NCBI GenBank assembly: GCA_937901025.1
Contig: CALCGR010000062.1
Span: 1-13,696, forward strand
Direction of reading: 5' to 3'
Source: an uncultured Bacteroidales bacterium
GTDB taxonomy: Bacteria; Bacteroidota; Bacteroidia; Bacteroidales; Paludibacteraceae
DNA length: 13,696 nucleotides
In this document: piece after piece, positions 6,950 to 13,689 of the stretch
Layout: every line of letters starts with the position of its first letter
How positions within the stretch are numbered: the stretch's first letter is position 1
Program-made: the position numbers and the translations under genes
Notes under the pieces: model-generated
Told to the model about the DNA's origin: nothing
The model's database searches: none
Seen by the model: the letters and a program-made list of their open reading frames with translations, nothing else

Positions 6950-7691
6950 CGCAAAAGTGGACTCGTCGGTTCAGATTGGACCTTACGTAGTCATTGAGGA
7001 CGATGTCGTTATCGGTCCGAATTGTATTCTTGACGCTCACGCGGTGATTTGTTCCGGTGTGCGCATGGGTCGCGGTAATCATGTTTTTCCGGGTGCGGTT
7101 ATTGGTGCCATCCCGCAAGACCTTAAGTTTAAGGGCGAGCAGACGACCGTTGAGATTGGGGATTATAACACGTTCCGCGAGTGTGTTACCGTTCACCGCG
7201 GTACCGCCAGTAAGGGTAAGACCGTGATAGGGAGTAATAACCTGATTATGGCCTATTGCCATATCGCTCACGACTGTGTGCTGCATAATAACATTATTAT
7301 GTCCAACGCCACGCAGGTAGCGGGGGAAGTGGAGATAGACGACTGCGCCGTGATTGGTGGCGGAACGCTGATCCACCAATTCTCGCATATCGGTTCGTAT
7401 GTGATGTTGCAGGGAGGAGTGAAGGTGAACAAGGATGTACCGCCTTGCGTGATTGCGGCACGCGAACCGATTAGTTTCTGCGGACTGAACTCCGTAGGTC
7501 TCAAGCGTCGCGGCTTTGATGCCGACCGGGTAGCGCGAATCCAGGAGGTGTATCGGTATCTGTTTATGTCGAATATGAACATCACCCAGGCCATCGAATA
7601 TATCGAAGCGAATGTACCCGATTCCCCGGAAAAAGAGATGATAGTCAGTTTTGTTAAATCCTCCCCTCGCGGAGTCATTAAAGGATTGTGA
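6927..7691 (+). CDS. lpxA: LpxA, acyl-ACP--UDP-N-acetylglucosamine O-acyltransferase
   Basis: This 254-residue cytosolic trimeric enzyme transfers a 3-hydroxyacyl chain to UDP-GlcNAc, the first reaction of lipid A synthesis. Hexapeptide repeats begin at once (IHPNAKVDSSVQIGPYVVI) and run to about residue 190. Signature segments are IPQDLKF (62-68), FRECVTVHRGT (83-93) and the catalytic histidine H115 in CHIAHDC. The C-terminal helical part starts near GLKRRGF. Glycines precede DVPP in the region where the E. coli enzyme has its chain-length ruler, so a long acyl substrate is plausible but unproven. I chose the ATG at 6927, since an earlier in-frame start would add about 26 residues that do not belong to the fold. 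This start lies 23 nt inside lpxC, so the two are probably translationally coupled. Confidence 0.97.
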   Translation: MEAFIHPNAKVDSSVQIGPYVVIEDDVVIGPNCILDAHAVICSGVRMGRGNHVFPGAVIGAIPQDLKFKGEQTTVEIGDYNTFRECVTVHRGTASKGKTVIGSNNLIMAYCHIAHDCVLHNNIIMSNATQVAGEVEIDDCAVIGGGTLIHQFSHIGSYVMLQGGVKVNKDVPPCVIAAREPISFCGLNSVGLKRRGFDADRVARIQEVYRYLFMSNMNITQAIEYIEANVPDSPEKEMIVSFVKSSPRGVIKGL

Positions 7692-7693
7692 TT

Positions 7694-9409
7694 ATGGACG
7701 AAGAAAGAAGTCTCAATTTTATTGAGCAGATTGTAGAAAACGATTTACAAGAAGGTAAAAACGATGGTCGCATACAGACGCGTTTTCCGCCGGAACCGAA
7801 CGGATATCTGCATATTGGTCACGTGAAGGCCATCTGTATGGACTTCGGTATTGCCGAGAAATACAAGGGCGTTTGTAACCTGCGTTTTGATGATACCAAT
7901 CCCGTGAAGGAGGATGTGGAGTATGTAGACTCTATCCAGCGCGATATCCAATGGCTCGGTTTCCAGTGGGGGAACGTCTATTACGCTTCCGACTATTTCC
8001 AGCAGCTCTATGACTTGGCGATTGCCTTCATCAAACACGGCATGGCGTATGTGGATGAGCAGACGGCCGAACAGATTGCCGAGCAGAAAGGAACGCCTAC
8101 CGAGCCGGGGGTAGCTTCGCCCTATAGGGATCGTCCCGTAGAGGAGAACCTGCGTCTCTTCCAAGCCATGCAGAACGGTGAGATAGAGGAGGGTAAGATG
8201 GTGCTCCGCGCCAAGATTGATATGGCGAATCCGAATATGCATTTCCGCGATCCGATTATGTATCGTATCATCACCTCTCATCCACACCACCGCACCGGTC
8301 GCAAGTGGAATGTATATCCCATGTACGACTTTGCTCACGGTCAGTCGGATTACTTTGAGGGAGTCACTCACTCCATCTGTACGCTCGAGTTCGTGGTGCA
8401 CCGTCCGCTATATGATTACTTCATTGATAAGATGATTGAGTTTGGTTTCCAACGGAACCCGAAGGATGTCAATGACCGTACCCATCAGTTTGAGTTCAAT
8501 AGGCTCAATATCACTTATACTGTGATGAGCAAACGTAAGATGCTCCAACTCGTTCAAGAGGGACTGGTAGCCGGATGGGACGACCCGCGTATGCCGACCG
8601 TCTGCGGTCTGAGACGCCGCGGTTATACCGCTTCCGCTATCCGCCGGTTCATTGATGCCATCGGATATACGAAGGTAGAGGGGATGATTGATGTGGGACT
8701 GCTCGAGCACACGATTCGCGAGGAACTCAAGGAGACGGCTCCGCGCATGCTGGCTATCTTTGATCCCGTCAAACTCGTCATCACGAACTATGACAAGGCG
8801 GGGGAGACGATTATAGCGGAGAATATCGACGGGAAGCCGGAGTTAGGTAATCGTGAGATGCCGTTCGCCAAAGAATTGTATATCGAGCGGGCAGACTTCC
8901 AGGAGGAGGGTAATAAGGACTTCTTCCGTCTCAGCCCCGGCGGACGCGAGGTGCGTCTTAAGAACGCGTATATCATCCAGGCTACCGGGTGTGAGAAGGA
9001 TGCCGAGGGTAAGATCACGACCGTTTACGCTACCTATGACCCGGATTCCAAGTCCGGTACCGAAGGTGGTAACCGTAAGACGAAGGCTACCATCAACTGG
9101 GTGGAGTGTACCTCGTGCGTCGATGTAGAGACGCGTCTATATGACCGCCTGTTTGCTTGCGAAAACCCGTCCGCTGAGGAGGGAGACTTCCGCGACCTGC
9201 TTAATCCCAATAGTCTGCAAGTGGTGACGTGTAAGGCGGAGAGTGCATTACGCAAGGAGATGAAACCGTTGCCTATCGACGGCGGGGTACCCGAACTGCA
9301 CCACTACCAATTGCTCAAGAACGGGTTCTTTGTAGTGGATCAGGACACGACGGCGGAGCACCTTGTGCTTAATCGCACAGCGAGCCTGAAGGATAACTGG
9401 CAGAAATAA
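7694..9409 (+). CDS. glnS: Glutaminyl-tRNA synthetase
   Basis: This 571-residue class I aminoacyl-tRNA synthetase charges tRNA-Gln with glutamine in the cytosol. The HIGH signature is PEPNGYLHIGH (H40-H43). The GlnRS/GluRS-type LRFDDTNP follows, and the KMSKS-like loop is VMSKR (about 277-281). The C-terminal half holds the beta-barrel anticodon-binding domains, and full length agrees with bacterial GlnRS. Its presence implies direct Gln-tRNA charging. The start is the ATG at 7694, two bases after the lpxA stop. A GTG at 7688 that overlaps that stop is in frame but adds only two residues. It ends the five-gene operon. The stop codon abuts the stop codon of phoH on the other strand, with no spacer and no conventional terminator. 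Confidence 0.97.
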   Translation: MDEERSLNFIEQIVENDLQEGKNDGRIQTRFPPEPNGYLHIGHVKAICMDFGIAEKYKGVCNLRFDDTNPVKEDVEYVDSIQRDIQWLGFQWGNVYYASDYFQQLYDLAIAFIKHGMAYVDEQTAEQIAEQKGTPTEPGVASPYRDRPVEENLRLFQAMQNGEIEEGKMVLRAKIDMANPNMHFRDPIMYRIITSHPHHRTGRKWNVYPMYDFAHGQSDYFEGVTHSICTLEFVVHRPLYDYFIDKMIEFGFQRNPKDVNDRTHQFEFNRLNITYTVMSKRKMLQLVQEGLVAGWDDPRMPTVCGLRRRGYTASAIRRFIDAIGYTKVEGMIDVGLLEHTIREELKETAPRMLAIFDPVKLVITNYDKAGETIIAENIDGKPELGNREMPFAKELYIERADFQEEGNKDFFRLSPGGREVRLKNAYIIQATGCEKDAEGKITTVYATYDPDSKSGTEGGNRKTKATINWVECTSCVDVETRLYDRLFACENPSAEEGDFRDLLNPNSLQVVTCKAESALRKEMKPLPIDGGVPELHHYQLLKNGFFVVDQDTTAEHLVLNRTASLKDNWQK

Positions 9410-10342
9410 TTAGTCTTCCTTCGCGTAAGCGGATACGATCCGACTTACGAGCGGGTGACGAACGATATCTTTTTGATTGAATTCTACAATGGCGATTCCT
9501 TTGACGGAGTGTAGCCGATCGATAGCGTCTTTTAGACCTGACCGCTGACTGGCGGTCAGGTCTATTTGTGTAAGGTCGCCCGTGACAATCATCTTACTAT
9601 GTAAACCGAGTCGGGTGAGGAACATCTTCAGTTGCGGTATGGTGGTGTTTTGCGCCTCATCGAGGATGACGATAGCATCGGATAAGGTGCGCCCGCGCAT
9701 AAAAGCCAATGGGGCAATCTGGATGATGCCGCGTTCCATATAGTCCGTCAGTTTGACGCCGGGAATCATATCTTGCAGTGCATCGTAGAGTGGTTGCAAG
9801 TAAGGGTCGATTTTCTCCTTCATGTCGCCGGGCAGGAAACCCAGTTTCTCGCCGGCCTCTACGGCAGGACGGGAGAGGATGATGCGTCTTACCTCTTTGT
9901 TTTTTAGGGCCCGGACTGCTAACGCGATGGCGGTATAGGTCTTACCGCTACCCGCGGGACCGATGGCGAAGAGCAGGTCGTTGTGGTCATATTCGTCCAC
10001 CAGTCGCCGCTGGTTGAGTGAGCGGGCTACGACCATTCGTCCGTTGACGCCGTGCAGGATGAGGTTATCCTCCGTCTGCTCCTTCGGTTTCTCCCCGTGG
10101 ATGAGTTGTAGGATACGACTCTCGTCTAGGACGTTGTGCTCCAGACAGAACTGCTCGCAGAGGCTCAGGTCGTGACAAAACTTATCAATCCCCGCTTCGC
10201 TCCCAATCACTTTGATTTGATAGCCGTGCGCTACGATCCTTACGTCGGGGTGCTGGTCTTTGAGCACTAACATGTTCCGGTTGTTGACGCCGTAAAACAG
10301 GGCGGTATCCAAACCGTCATTTAATTCGATAACTCGGTCCAT
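9410..10342 (-). CDS. phoH: PhoH family ATPase
   Basis: This 310-residue cytosolic P-loop protein is of the PhoH (YbeZ) type. The N-terminal segment has IELNDGLDTALFYGVNN and a KH-like stretch, IVAHGYQIKVIG. The ATPase core starts near residue 120. Walker A is GPAGSGKT (128-135), followed by ILSRPAVEAGEKLGFLPGD (155-173). Walker B is IVILDEAQN (224-232) and TGDLTQIDL (254-262) is the sensor-like motif. Family members are linked to RNA metabolism and ribosome maturation together with YbeY. YbeY is not present here, so that role is from family knowledge only. The start at 10342 keeps the conserved IEL near the N-terminus and overlaps the upstream gene by 22 nt. Codons 260-270 contain a perfect 13-bp inverted repeat. 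The stop is directly adjacent to the glnS stop. Confidence 0.95.
   Translation of the reverse strand: MDRVIELNDGLDTALFYGVNNRNMLVLKDQHPDVRIVAHGYQIKVIGSEAGIDKFCHDLSLCEQFCLEHNVLDESRILQLIHGEKPKEQTEDNLILHGVNGRMVVARSLNQRRLVDEYDHNDLLFAIGPAGSGKTYTAIALAVRALKNKEVRRIILSRPAVEAGEKLGFLPGDMKEKIDPYLQPLYDALQDMIPGVKLTDYMERGIIQIAPLAFMRGRTLSDAIVILDEAQNTTIPQLKMFLTRLGLHSKMIVTGDLTQIDLTASQRSGLKDAIDRLHSVKGIAIVEFNQKDIVRHPLVSRIVSAYAKED
9424..9449. other. Strong hairpin just past glnS, inside the 3' end of phoH
   Basis: CGTAAG (9424-9429) pairs with CTTACG (9444-9449), and CGGAT (9430-9434) pairs with ATCCG (9438-9442). This makes an 11-bp stem with one bulged A (9443) and an ACG loop. It begins 15 nt after the glnS stop and overlaps the last codons of phoH. 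No T-run follows on either strand, so it is not a classical intrinsic terminator, but it could define or protect the glnS mRNA 3' end. Confidence 0.5.
9533..9564. repeat. Perfect 13-bp inverted repeat within phoH
   Basis: TAGACCTGACCGC (9533-9545) is the exact reverse complement of GCGGTCAGGTCTA (9552-9564), separated by the six bases TGACTG. On the plus strand it is preceded by TTT and followed by TTTGTG, a weak T-tract. It lies 124 nt past the glnS stop, so it could end plus-strand transcripts. On the minus strand it encodes residues 260-270 of PhoH. Confidence 0.9.
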
Positions 10343-10725
10343 TGAGGTATAGTATTTAAGAAACGTATTTCGGGTTCGATGCAGGCCACGAGGGTCGTCG
10401 GCCCGTTGTGTAGAATCAAGTACGGCACGTGTACCTGCCGGTTATAGGTGGCGGCTTGGTCCAGTGTCTTTTGGGTGAGTGTTACCGTCTCCGCCTTAAA
10501 CTCGATGATCATCTTCGGCTGCGAATGTTGGTCATATACGATGGCATCGGCGCGCTTGTCGATGAGGGGCACCTCTACCGCGATGCGCTCGCGCGGATAG
10601 CCGTAGTTCGTCACCAGACGCTCTAAGAACATCTGACGGACATACTCCTCCGGTGTGAGTCTGACAAACCGTTTGCGCCAGGCACAAAAGACGTAGTCTT
10701 TATAGTGGATAGATCTTATTTTCAT
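10321..10725 (-). CDS. HsdR N-terminal-like, PD-(D/E)XK nuclease-fold small protein
   Basis: This 134-residue protein resembles the stand-alone 'type I restriction enzyme R protein N-terminal domain' family (HSDR_N_2 as I recall). The conserved lead LTPEEYVRQ (23-31) is followed by a nuclease-fold core. D60 in DKRADAIVYD and E75-F-K77 in MIIEFKAE together form a PD-(D/E)XK-type motif. Q90 in LDQAATYN comes next. There is no helicase part, no HsdM and no HsdS, so this is not a restriction system. Stand-alone copies are common in Bacteroidales and their role is unknown to me. The start at 10725 is needed to keep the conserved N-terminus, as the next Met is at residue 32. It overlaps the secreted-protein gene by 26 nt and phoH by 22 nt, so it sits in one polycistronic transcript. 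Confidence 0.82.
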   Translation of the reverse strand: MKIRSIHYKDYVFCAWRKRFVRLTPEEYVRQMFLERLVTNYGYPRERIAVEVPLIDKRADAIVYDQHSQPKMIIEFKAETVTLTQKTLDQAATYNRQVHVPYLILHNGPTTLVACIEPEIRFLNTIPQWTELSN

Positions 10726-12649
10726 GCTTAATCCAAATCTGTCCGTCGAGGAAGATTTTCTTGGGGCGTAGAGGTGTAGAGGGGTAGAGGGGTAGGGCAG
10801 TAGGGGCGTCTTGTTTGACTACCCATAACTCAAGGGCATCGTGTGCCCACATCACGATGGCGTCCATCGGCAGGTCGGGGTCTACATCGATGCCGGTCTT
10901 GAACGGATCGACAATCGTATAGTCCTCGCCCGGGGTGATGGTGACATAGCGGCATACATCGCTGCTATCAACTTTCTCTACCGGTTCCGGCAGACATTCT
11001 ACTTTCTGTGCGCCTACACTCCAAGCGGCGGTGGGACTCAGTTCGGGTAGACCAAAATAGTTCTTGAACCGTCCTTGCACGTTACTCAGCACATGTCCGT
11101 TCGCCAACCCTTGTCCATAAGGTTTGCCGGAGGGATCGACGCTGTCGTAAATCAGCATCGAACCCGTTGCGTCGCGCACAAAGATATACTTGTCGTATTT
11201 CTTTGTTACCACCACATCGCCTAAGAAGATGGTCGCAAAATCGGCACATTGTACTACCTCGCTCACGGTTTTGACACCGATCAGGTTCCCCATCACCGGC
11301 ACTTTATGGGTGACGCCCGTAGAGGTGAAGATGAGGGTATCTGTAAACGCCCCCGCCTCGCTCGCCGTCATGGTAATCGTCAAATAATCGCCATCTTGGT
11401 CGAGTTCGTTTTTGTCGAGCGCAAACGCATTGCCGTCTTTTAGACTCACGGCGATGGGTTCCGTCAGTTTATTGCCGTTTACCGGTATCGTGCGAGTCCC
11501 GGAAACACCGGACATTCCGGAACTTCCGGATCCGGCGAATCGGATGTCCCCGAAGTTCACGAAGGCAGCGGCAATCGCGGGTTCGTCGGTGCCTTGGGCT
11601 TCCGTATAGCGGTATAGGGCAATCTTCGTTTGACTATTCGGGTCTTCATAGCATCCAAAGAGCTTGTCCGCGGCGTTGTATTGCATATACTTGCGCTCGG
11701 AGTTGCCGTTGTTCTTAACCACAGCCTTGCCGTCCGCGGCGATATCGATGGACCATAACCCGAAATTCCCGTAGGAAGGCGATTCCACCTTGTCCCAAAG
11801 GGTGAGTTTATTCTTCGTTCTCCCCCCGTCGGCTACCAGATATAATTCGCCGTAACCGATGTCCTCGATGGTCCATACACGCTGCGTCCCGCCGGGGGTG
11901 GGAAGTTCGTGAAACAGGTACGCCATCTCCAACTGCGGTTCCACTTCGGTGCGGTTATTGGCGTACTTCGCCTTTACGGCGTGGATATTGTTCTTGCTCA
12001 CTTCGGAATCGTAATATCCCATAATCTGATTCGTTACTCCGTCCGCGACGCCAAAGATAACAAGGTCGCTATCACGCAACTGCTTGCTATCGGTCACGAG
12101 TTGGAAAGAGGGTTGTGTAAACGGATTGGATCCTCCCTCTTTGGCGCGGATGGTGATGGAGTTGATATGGATGGCGTTCTTGGTACAAACAACCTTAAAC
12201 GTGATAGGACCCGATACCGGTGTTGCCAATCGGATGATACTATCGCGATTGAGGTCGCTGTTTGTCATCCCTTGATTGGTCATCACAATCGAGTCGCATA
12301 TCTCTCCTACTTGAATATAGATAACCCCTTGTCCTTTATTACTGGAGTTTTGGCAAAGGTTAAAGTCGATGCGGCGGATGTCTGTAAACGAGCGGATAGA
12401 TGTGACCTCTACACCCGATTGCCCTGTTTGTACACTAACACCGGCACCATGTAACGAACCATCTGCCCAGATACGGCCGGCATCGTATGCGCCGCCATCC
12501 TTGGTAGCTTTCCAGCCGTCCGTCTTTCCGTCACACTTGGTGGCGCCTACTTGGCTGGCCCATTTGACAGAAGTGAATTGATACGTAGTAATCCCCGCGT
12601 ATGTGTACGCGCACGATAATAAAATAAGGAAACTGAATATTTTTTTCAT
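10700..12649 (-). CDS. Secreted multidomain beta-rich protein of unknown function
   Basis: This 649-residue protein has a clear signal peptide: MKKIF, a hydrophobic core and cleavage after YTYA at 18. No membrane anchor or lipobox follows. I infer four regions. A jelly-roll-like domain covers about 20-172. About 183-348 is a domain ending KYMQYNAADKLFGCY...IALYRY, which resembles a repeat found in large Bacteroidales surface proteins. About 361-458 is an Ig-like domain (FVNFGDIRF, KLTEPIAVSLKDGNAFALDK). About 460-575 is an OB-fold-like domain (FLGDVVVTKKYDKYIFVRDATG). The C-terminus, KKIFLDGQIWI...KIY, resembles a tail I recall on secreted Bacteroidales proteins but stops earlier. Two coding tandem repeats fall in loops or linkers (residues 372-384 and 615-628). 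No catalytic motif is seen. It overlaps aroB as ATGA and the next gene by 26 nt, an odd place for a surface protein. Confidence 0.85.
   Translation of the reverse strand: MKKIFSFLILLSCAYTYAGITTYQFTSVKWASQVGATKCDGKTDGWKATKDGGAYDAGRIWADGSLHGAGVSVQTGQSGVEVTSIRSFTDIRRIDFNLCQNSSNKGQGVIYIQVGEICDSIVMTNQGMTNSDLNRDSIIRLATPVSGPITFKVVCTKNAIHINSITIRAKEGGSNPFTQPSFQLVTDSKQLRDSDLVIFGVADGVTNQIMGYYDSEVSKNNIHAVKAKYANNRTEVEPQLEMAYLFHELPTPGGTQRVWTIEDIGYGELYLVADGGRTKNKLTLWDKVESPSYGNFGLWSIDIAADGKAVVKNNGNSERKYMQYNAADKLFGCYEDPNSQTKIALYRYTEAQGTDEPAIAAAFVNFGDIRFAGSGSSGMSGVSGTRTIPVNGNKLTEPIAVSLKDGNAFALDKNELDQDGDYLTITMTASEAGAFTDTLIFTSTGVTHKVPVMGNLIGVKTVSEVVQCADFATIFLGDVVVTKKYDKYIFVRDATGSMLIYDSVDPSGKPYGQGLANGHVLSNVQGRFKNYFGLPELSPTAAWSVGAQKVECLPEPVEKVDSSDVCRYVTITPGEDYTIVDPFKTGIDVDPDLPMDAIVMWAHDALELWVVKQDAPTALPLYPSTPLRPKKIFLDGQIWIKHENKIYPL
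10768..10807 (-). repeat. Coding tandem repeat, five degenerate 8-bp units in the secreted-protein gene
   Basis: On the plus strand the units are GTAGAGGT, GTAGAGGG, GTAGAGGG, GTAGGGCA and GTAGGGGC. The tract encodes the Pro/Leu-rich linker at residues 615-628, just before the C-terminal tail motif. The unit length is not a multiple of three, so copy-number change would shift the frame. Confidence 0.85.
11499..11534 (-). repeat. Coding tandem repeat, four degenerate 9-bp units in the secreted-protein gene
   Basis: On the plus strand the units CCGGAAACA, CCGGACATT, CCGGAACTT and CCGGATCCG share CCGGA. They encode a Ser-Gly-x run, GSGSSGMSGVSG, at about residues 373-384 in a loop of the Ig-like domain. 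The unit is a multiple of three, so length changes keep the frame. Confidence 0.85.
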
Positions 12650-13641
12650 ACGGAAAATAAGTAATCTAATGATTCGCGAACCAGTTTTTCATCCACTACC
12701 TGTCCCCACACGGGTTGGCCGATGGCTTTGAGTAGCGTAAAACGAAGGTCCTGTTTATCGGTGTTCTTTTTATCTTGGTGCATGCGCTCAATGAGTGCAT
12801 CCGCTTGTTTGCAGTCGCATTGCGGTTTCCCGTAATACGTGTTCATTAGGTGTACGAGTTGAGTGACGACCTCCTTGTCCAGTCCCAACAACACATGACT
12901 GATATAACTCTCCGCAATCATCCCGTAGAGCACGGCATAGCCGTGATTGATTGGGGTCAGTTCCAACGCATGACCTATCGTGTGGCCGTAGTTGAGGACT
13001 TGGCGAAGGCTATTCTCCTTCGGGTCTTGACTGACAATGAGTTGTTTGATGCCGATTGACTGCTCGATGAGTTGACGCATCGTCTCGTTGTTCGGTTCCT
13101 GCGAGGGGTCGTAGTTCAGCAGCGCCTTCCAATACGTCTTGTCCGCAATCAGGCCGTGTTTGAGCATCTCAGCATACCCGCAGAGAACTTGCTCGAGGGG
13201 GAGGGAACTAAGCCACCTTGTGTCCACAATCGTCTCTACGGGCTGGTGGAAAACGCCCACGCTGTTTTTTATCTCGCCGTAATCGAAACCGGTCTTGCCG
13301 CCCCAGGAGGCATCGACCATCGACAGAATCGTAGTCGGGATATGGACACAAGCAATGCCCCGCTTATAGGTAGCCGCCGCAAAACCGCCCATATCGGTAA
13401 TCGTTCCGCCGCCTACGTTCACCAGTAGACTCTGACGAGTAGCGTTTTGCGCCAACAGGAAATCCCAGATTTTTTCTACTTGCGTCAGGCACTTGTTCTC
13501 CTCCCCGTCTTCAAGCCATAGGGTAGGATAGTCACAGACCCCTATCGGTTGGAGCGCTTTACTCTCAATCACCAGGATTTGGTCGTACTTCCCGACGAAT
13601 TTTGCCAAAATGGGACTAAAATTGAACATATTTGGTTGCAT
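12646..13641 (-). CDS. aroB: AroB, 3-dehydroquinate synthase
   Basis: This 331-residue cytosolic NAD- and metal-dependent enzyme converts DAHP to 3-dehydroquinate in the shikimate pathway. LEDGEENK (43-50) is the DGExxK motif. The NAD-binding glycine loop GGGTITDMGGFAAATYKRG is at 77-95, and PTTILSMVDASWGGKTGFDYG (102-122) holds the substrate-binding residues. Predicted metal ligands are E158 in GYAEMLKHG, H220 in NYGHTIGHALE and H233 in NHGYAV. It is slightly shorter than most AroB proteins (about 350-360), with a compact N-terminus and a shortened loop between the two histidines. The start could be 13641 or the ATG at 13629, four codons in; the promoter supports either. It is the first gene of a four-gene operon and its stop overlaps the secreted-protein start as ATGA. 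Confidence 0.96.
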   Translation of the reverse strand: MQPNMFNFSPILAKFVGKYDQILVIESKALQPIGVCDYPTLWLEDGEENKCLTQVEKIWDFLLAQNATRQSLLVNVGGGTITDMGGFAAATYKRGIACVHIPTTILSMVDASWGGKTGFDYGEIKNSVGVFHQPVETIVDTRWLSSLPLEQVLCGYAEMLKHGLIADKTYWKALLNYDPSQEPNNETMRQLIEQSIGIKQLIVSQDPKENSLRQVLNYGHTIGHALELTPINHGYAVLYGMIAESYISHVLLGLDKEVVTQLVHLMNTYYGKPQCDCKQADALIERMHQDKKNTDKQDLRFTLLKAIGQPVWGQVVDEKLVRESLDYLFSV

Positions 13642-13655
13642 TTTTTCAAAAAGAT

Positions 13656-13686
13656 TTGCAAAGTTACAAAAAATTTTGTAATTTTG
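13656..13686 (+). promoter_or_regulatory. Promoter for a divergent gene beyond the right edge
   Basis: TTG (13656-13658), then 20 bp, then TAATTTTG (13679-13686) fits the Bacteroidota consensus in both boxes. Only 10 bases remain in the window, so the gene it serves is not visible. Confidence 0.65.
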
Positions 13687-13687
13687 C
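13658..13687. repeat. Near-perfect palindrome carrying two overlapping divergent promoters
   Basis: The arms GCAAAGTTACAAAA (13658-13671) and TTTTGTAATTTTGC (13674-13687) match at 13 of 14 positions around a 2-bp centre. Each arm contains a -7-type box, one per strand. Confidence 0.88.
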
Positions 13688-13689
13688 AG
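13659..13689 (-). promoter_or_regulatory. Promoter for the aroB operon
   Basis: On the minus strand TAACTTTG (13666-13659) matches TAnnTTTG. The position 20 bp upstream carries CTG (13689-13687), one mismatch from the -33 TTG. The start codon at 13641 is about 18 nt downstream of the -7 box, so the leader is very short. Confidence 0.68.

Noticed and set aside
7688..7693. GTG start for glnS overlapping the lpxA stop
   Set aside because: It is possible but adds only two residues. The ATG at 7694 is the simpler choice and gives the usual short GlnRS N-terminus.
10321..10725. Part of a type I restriction-modification system
   Set aside because: There is no HsdM, HsdS or helicase domain nearby, and the protein is a complete 134-residue stand-alone form.
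13200..13260. Possible frameshift or truncation in aroB, given its short length
   Set aside because: All motifs occur in order in one frame, from DGExxK to the C-terminus. The shortness comes from a compact N-terminus and a small loop deletion.
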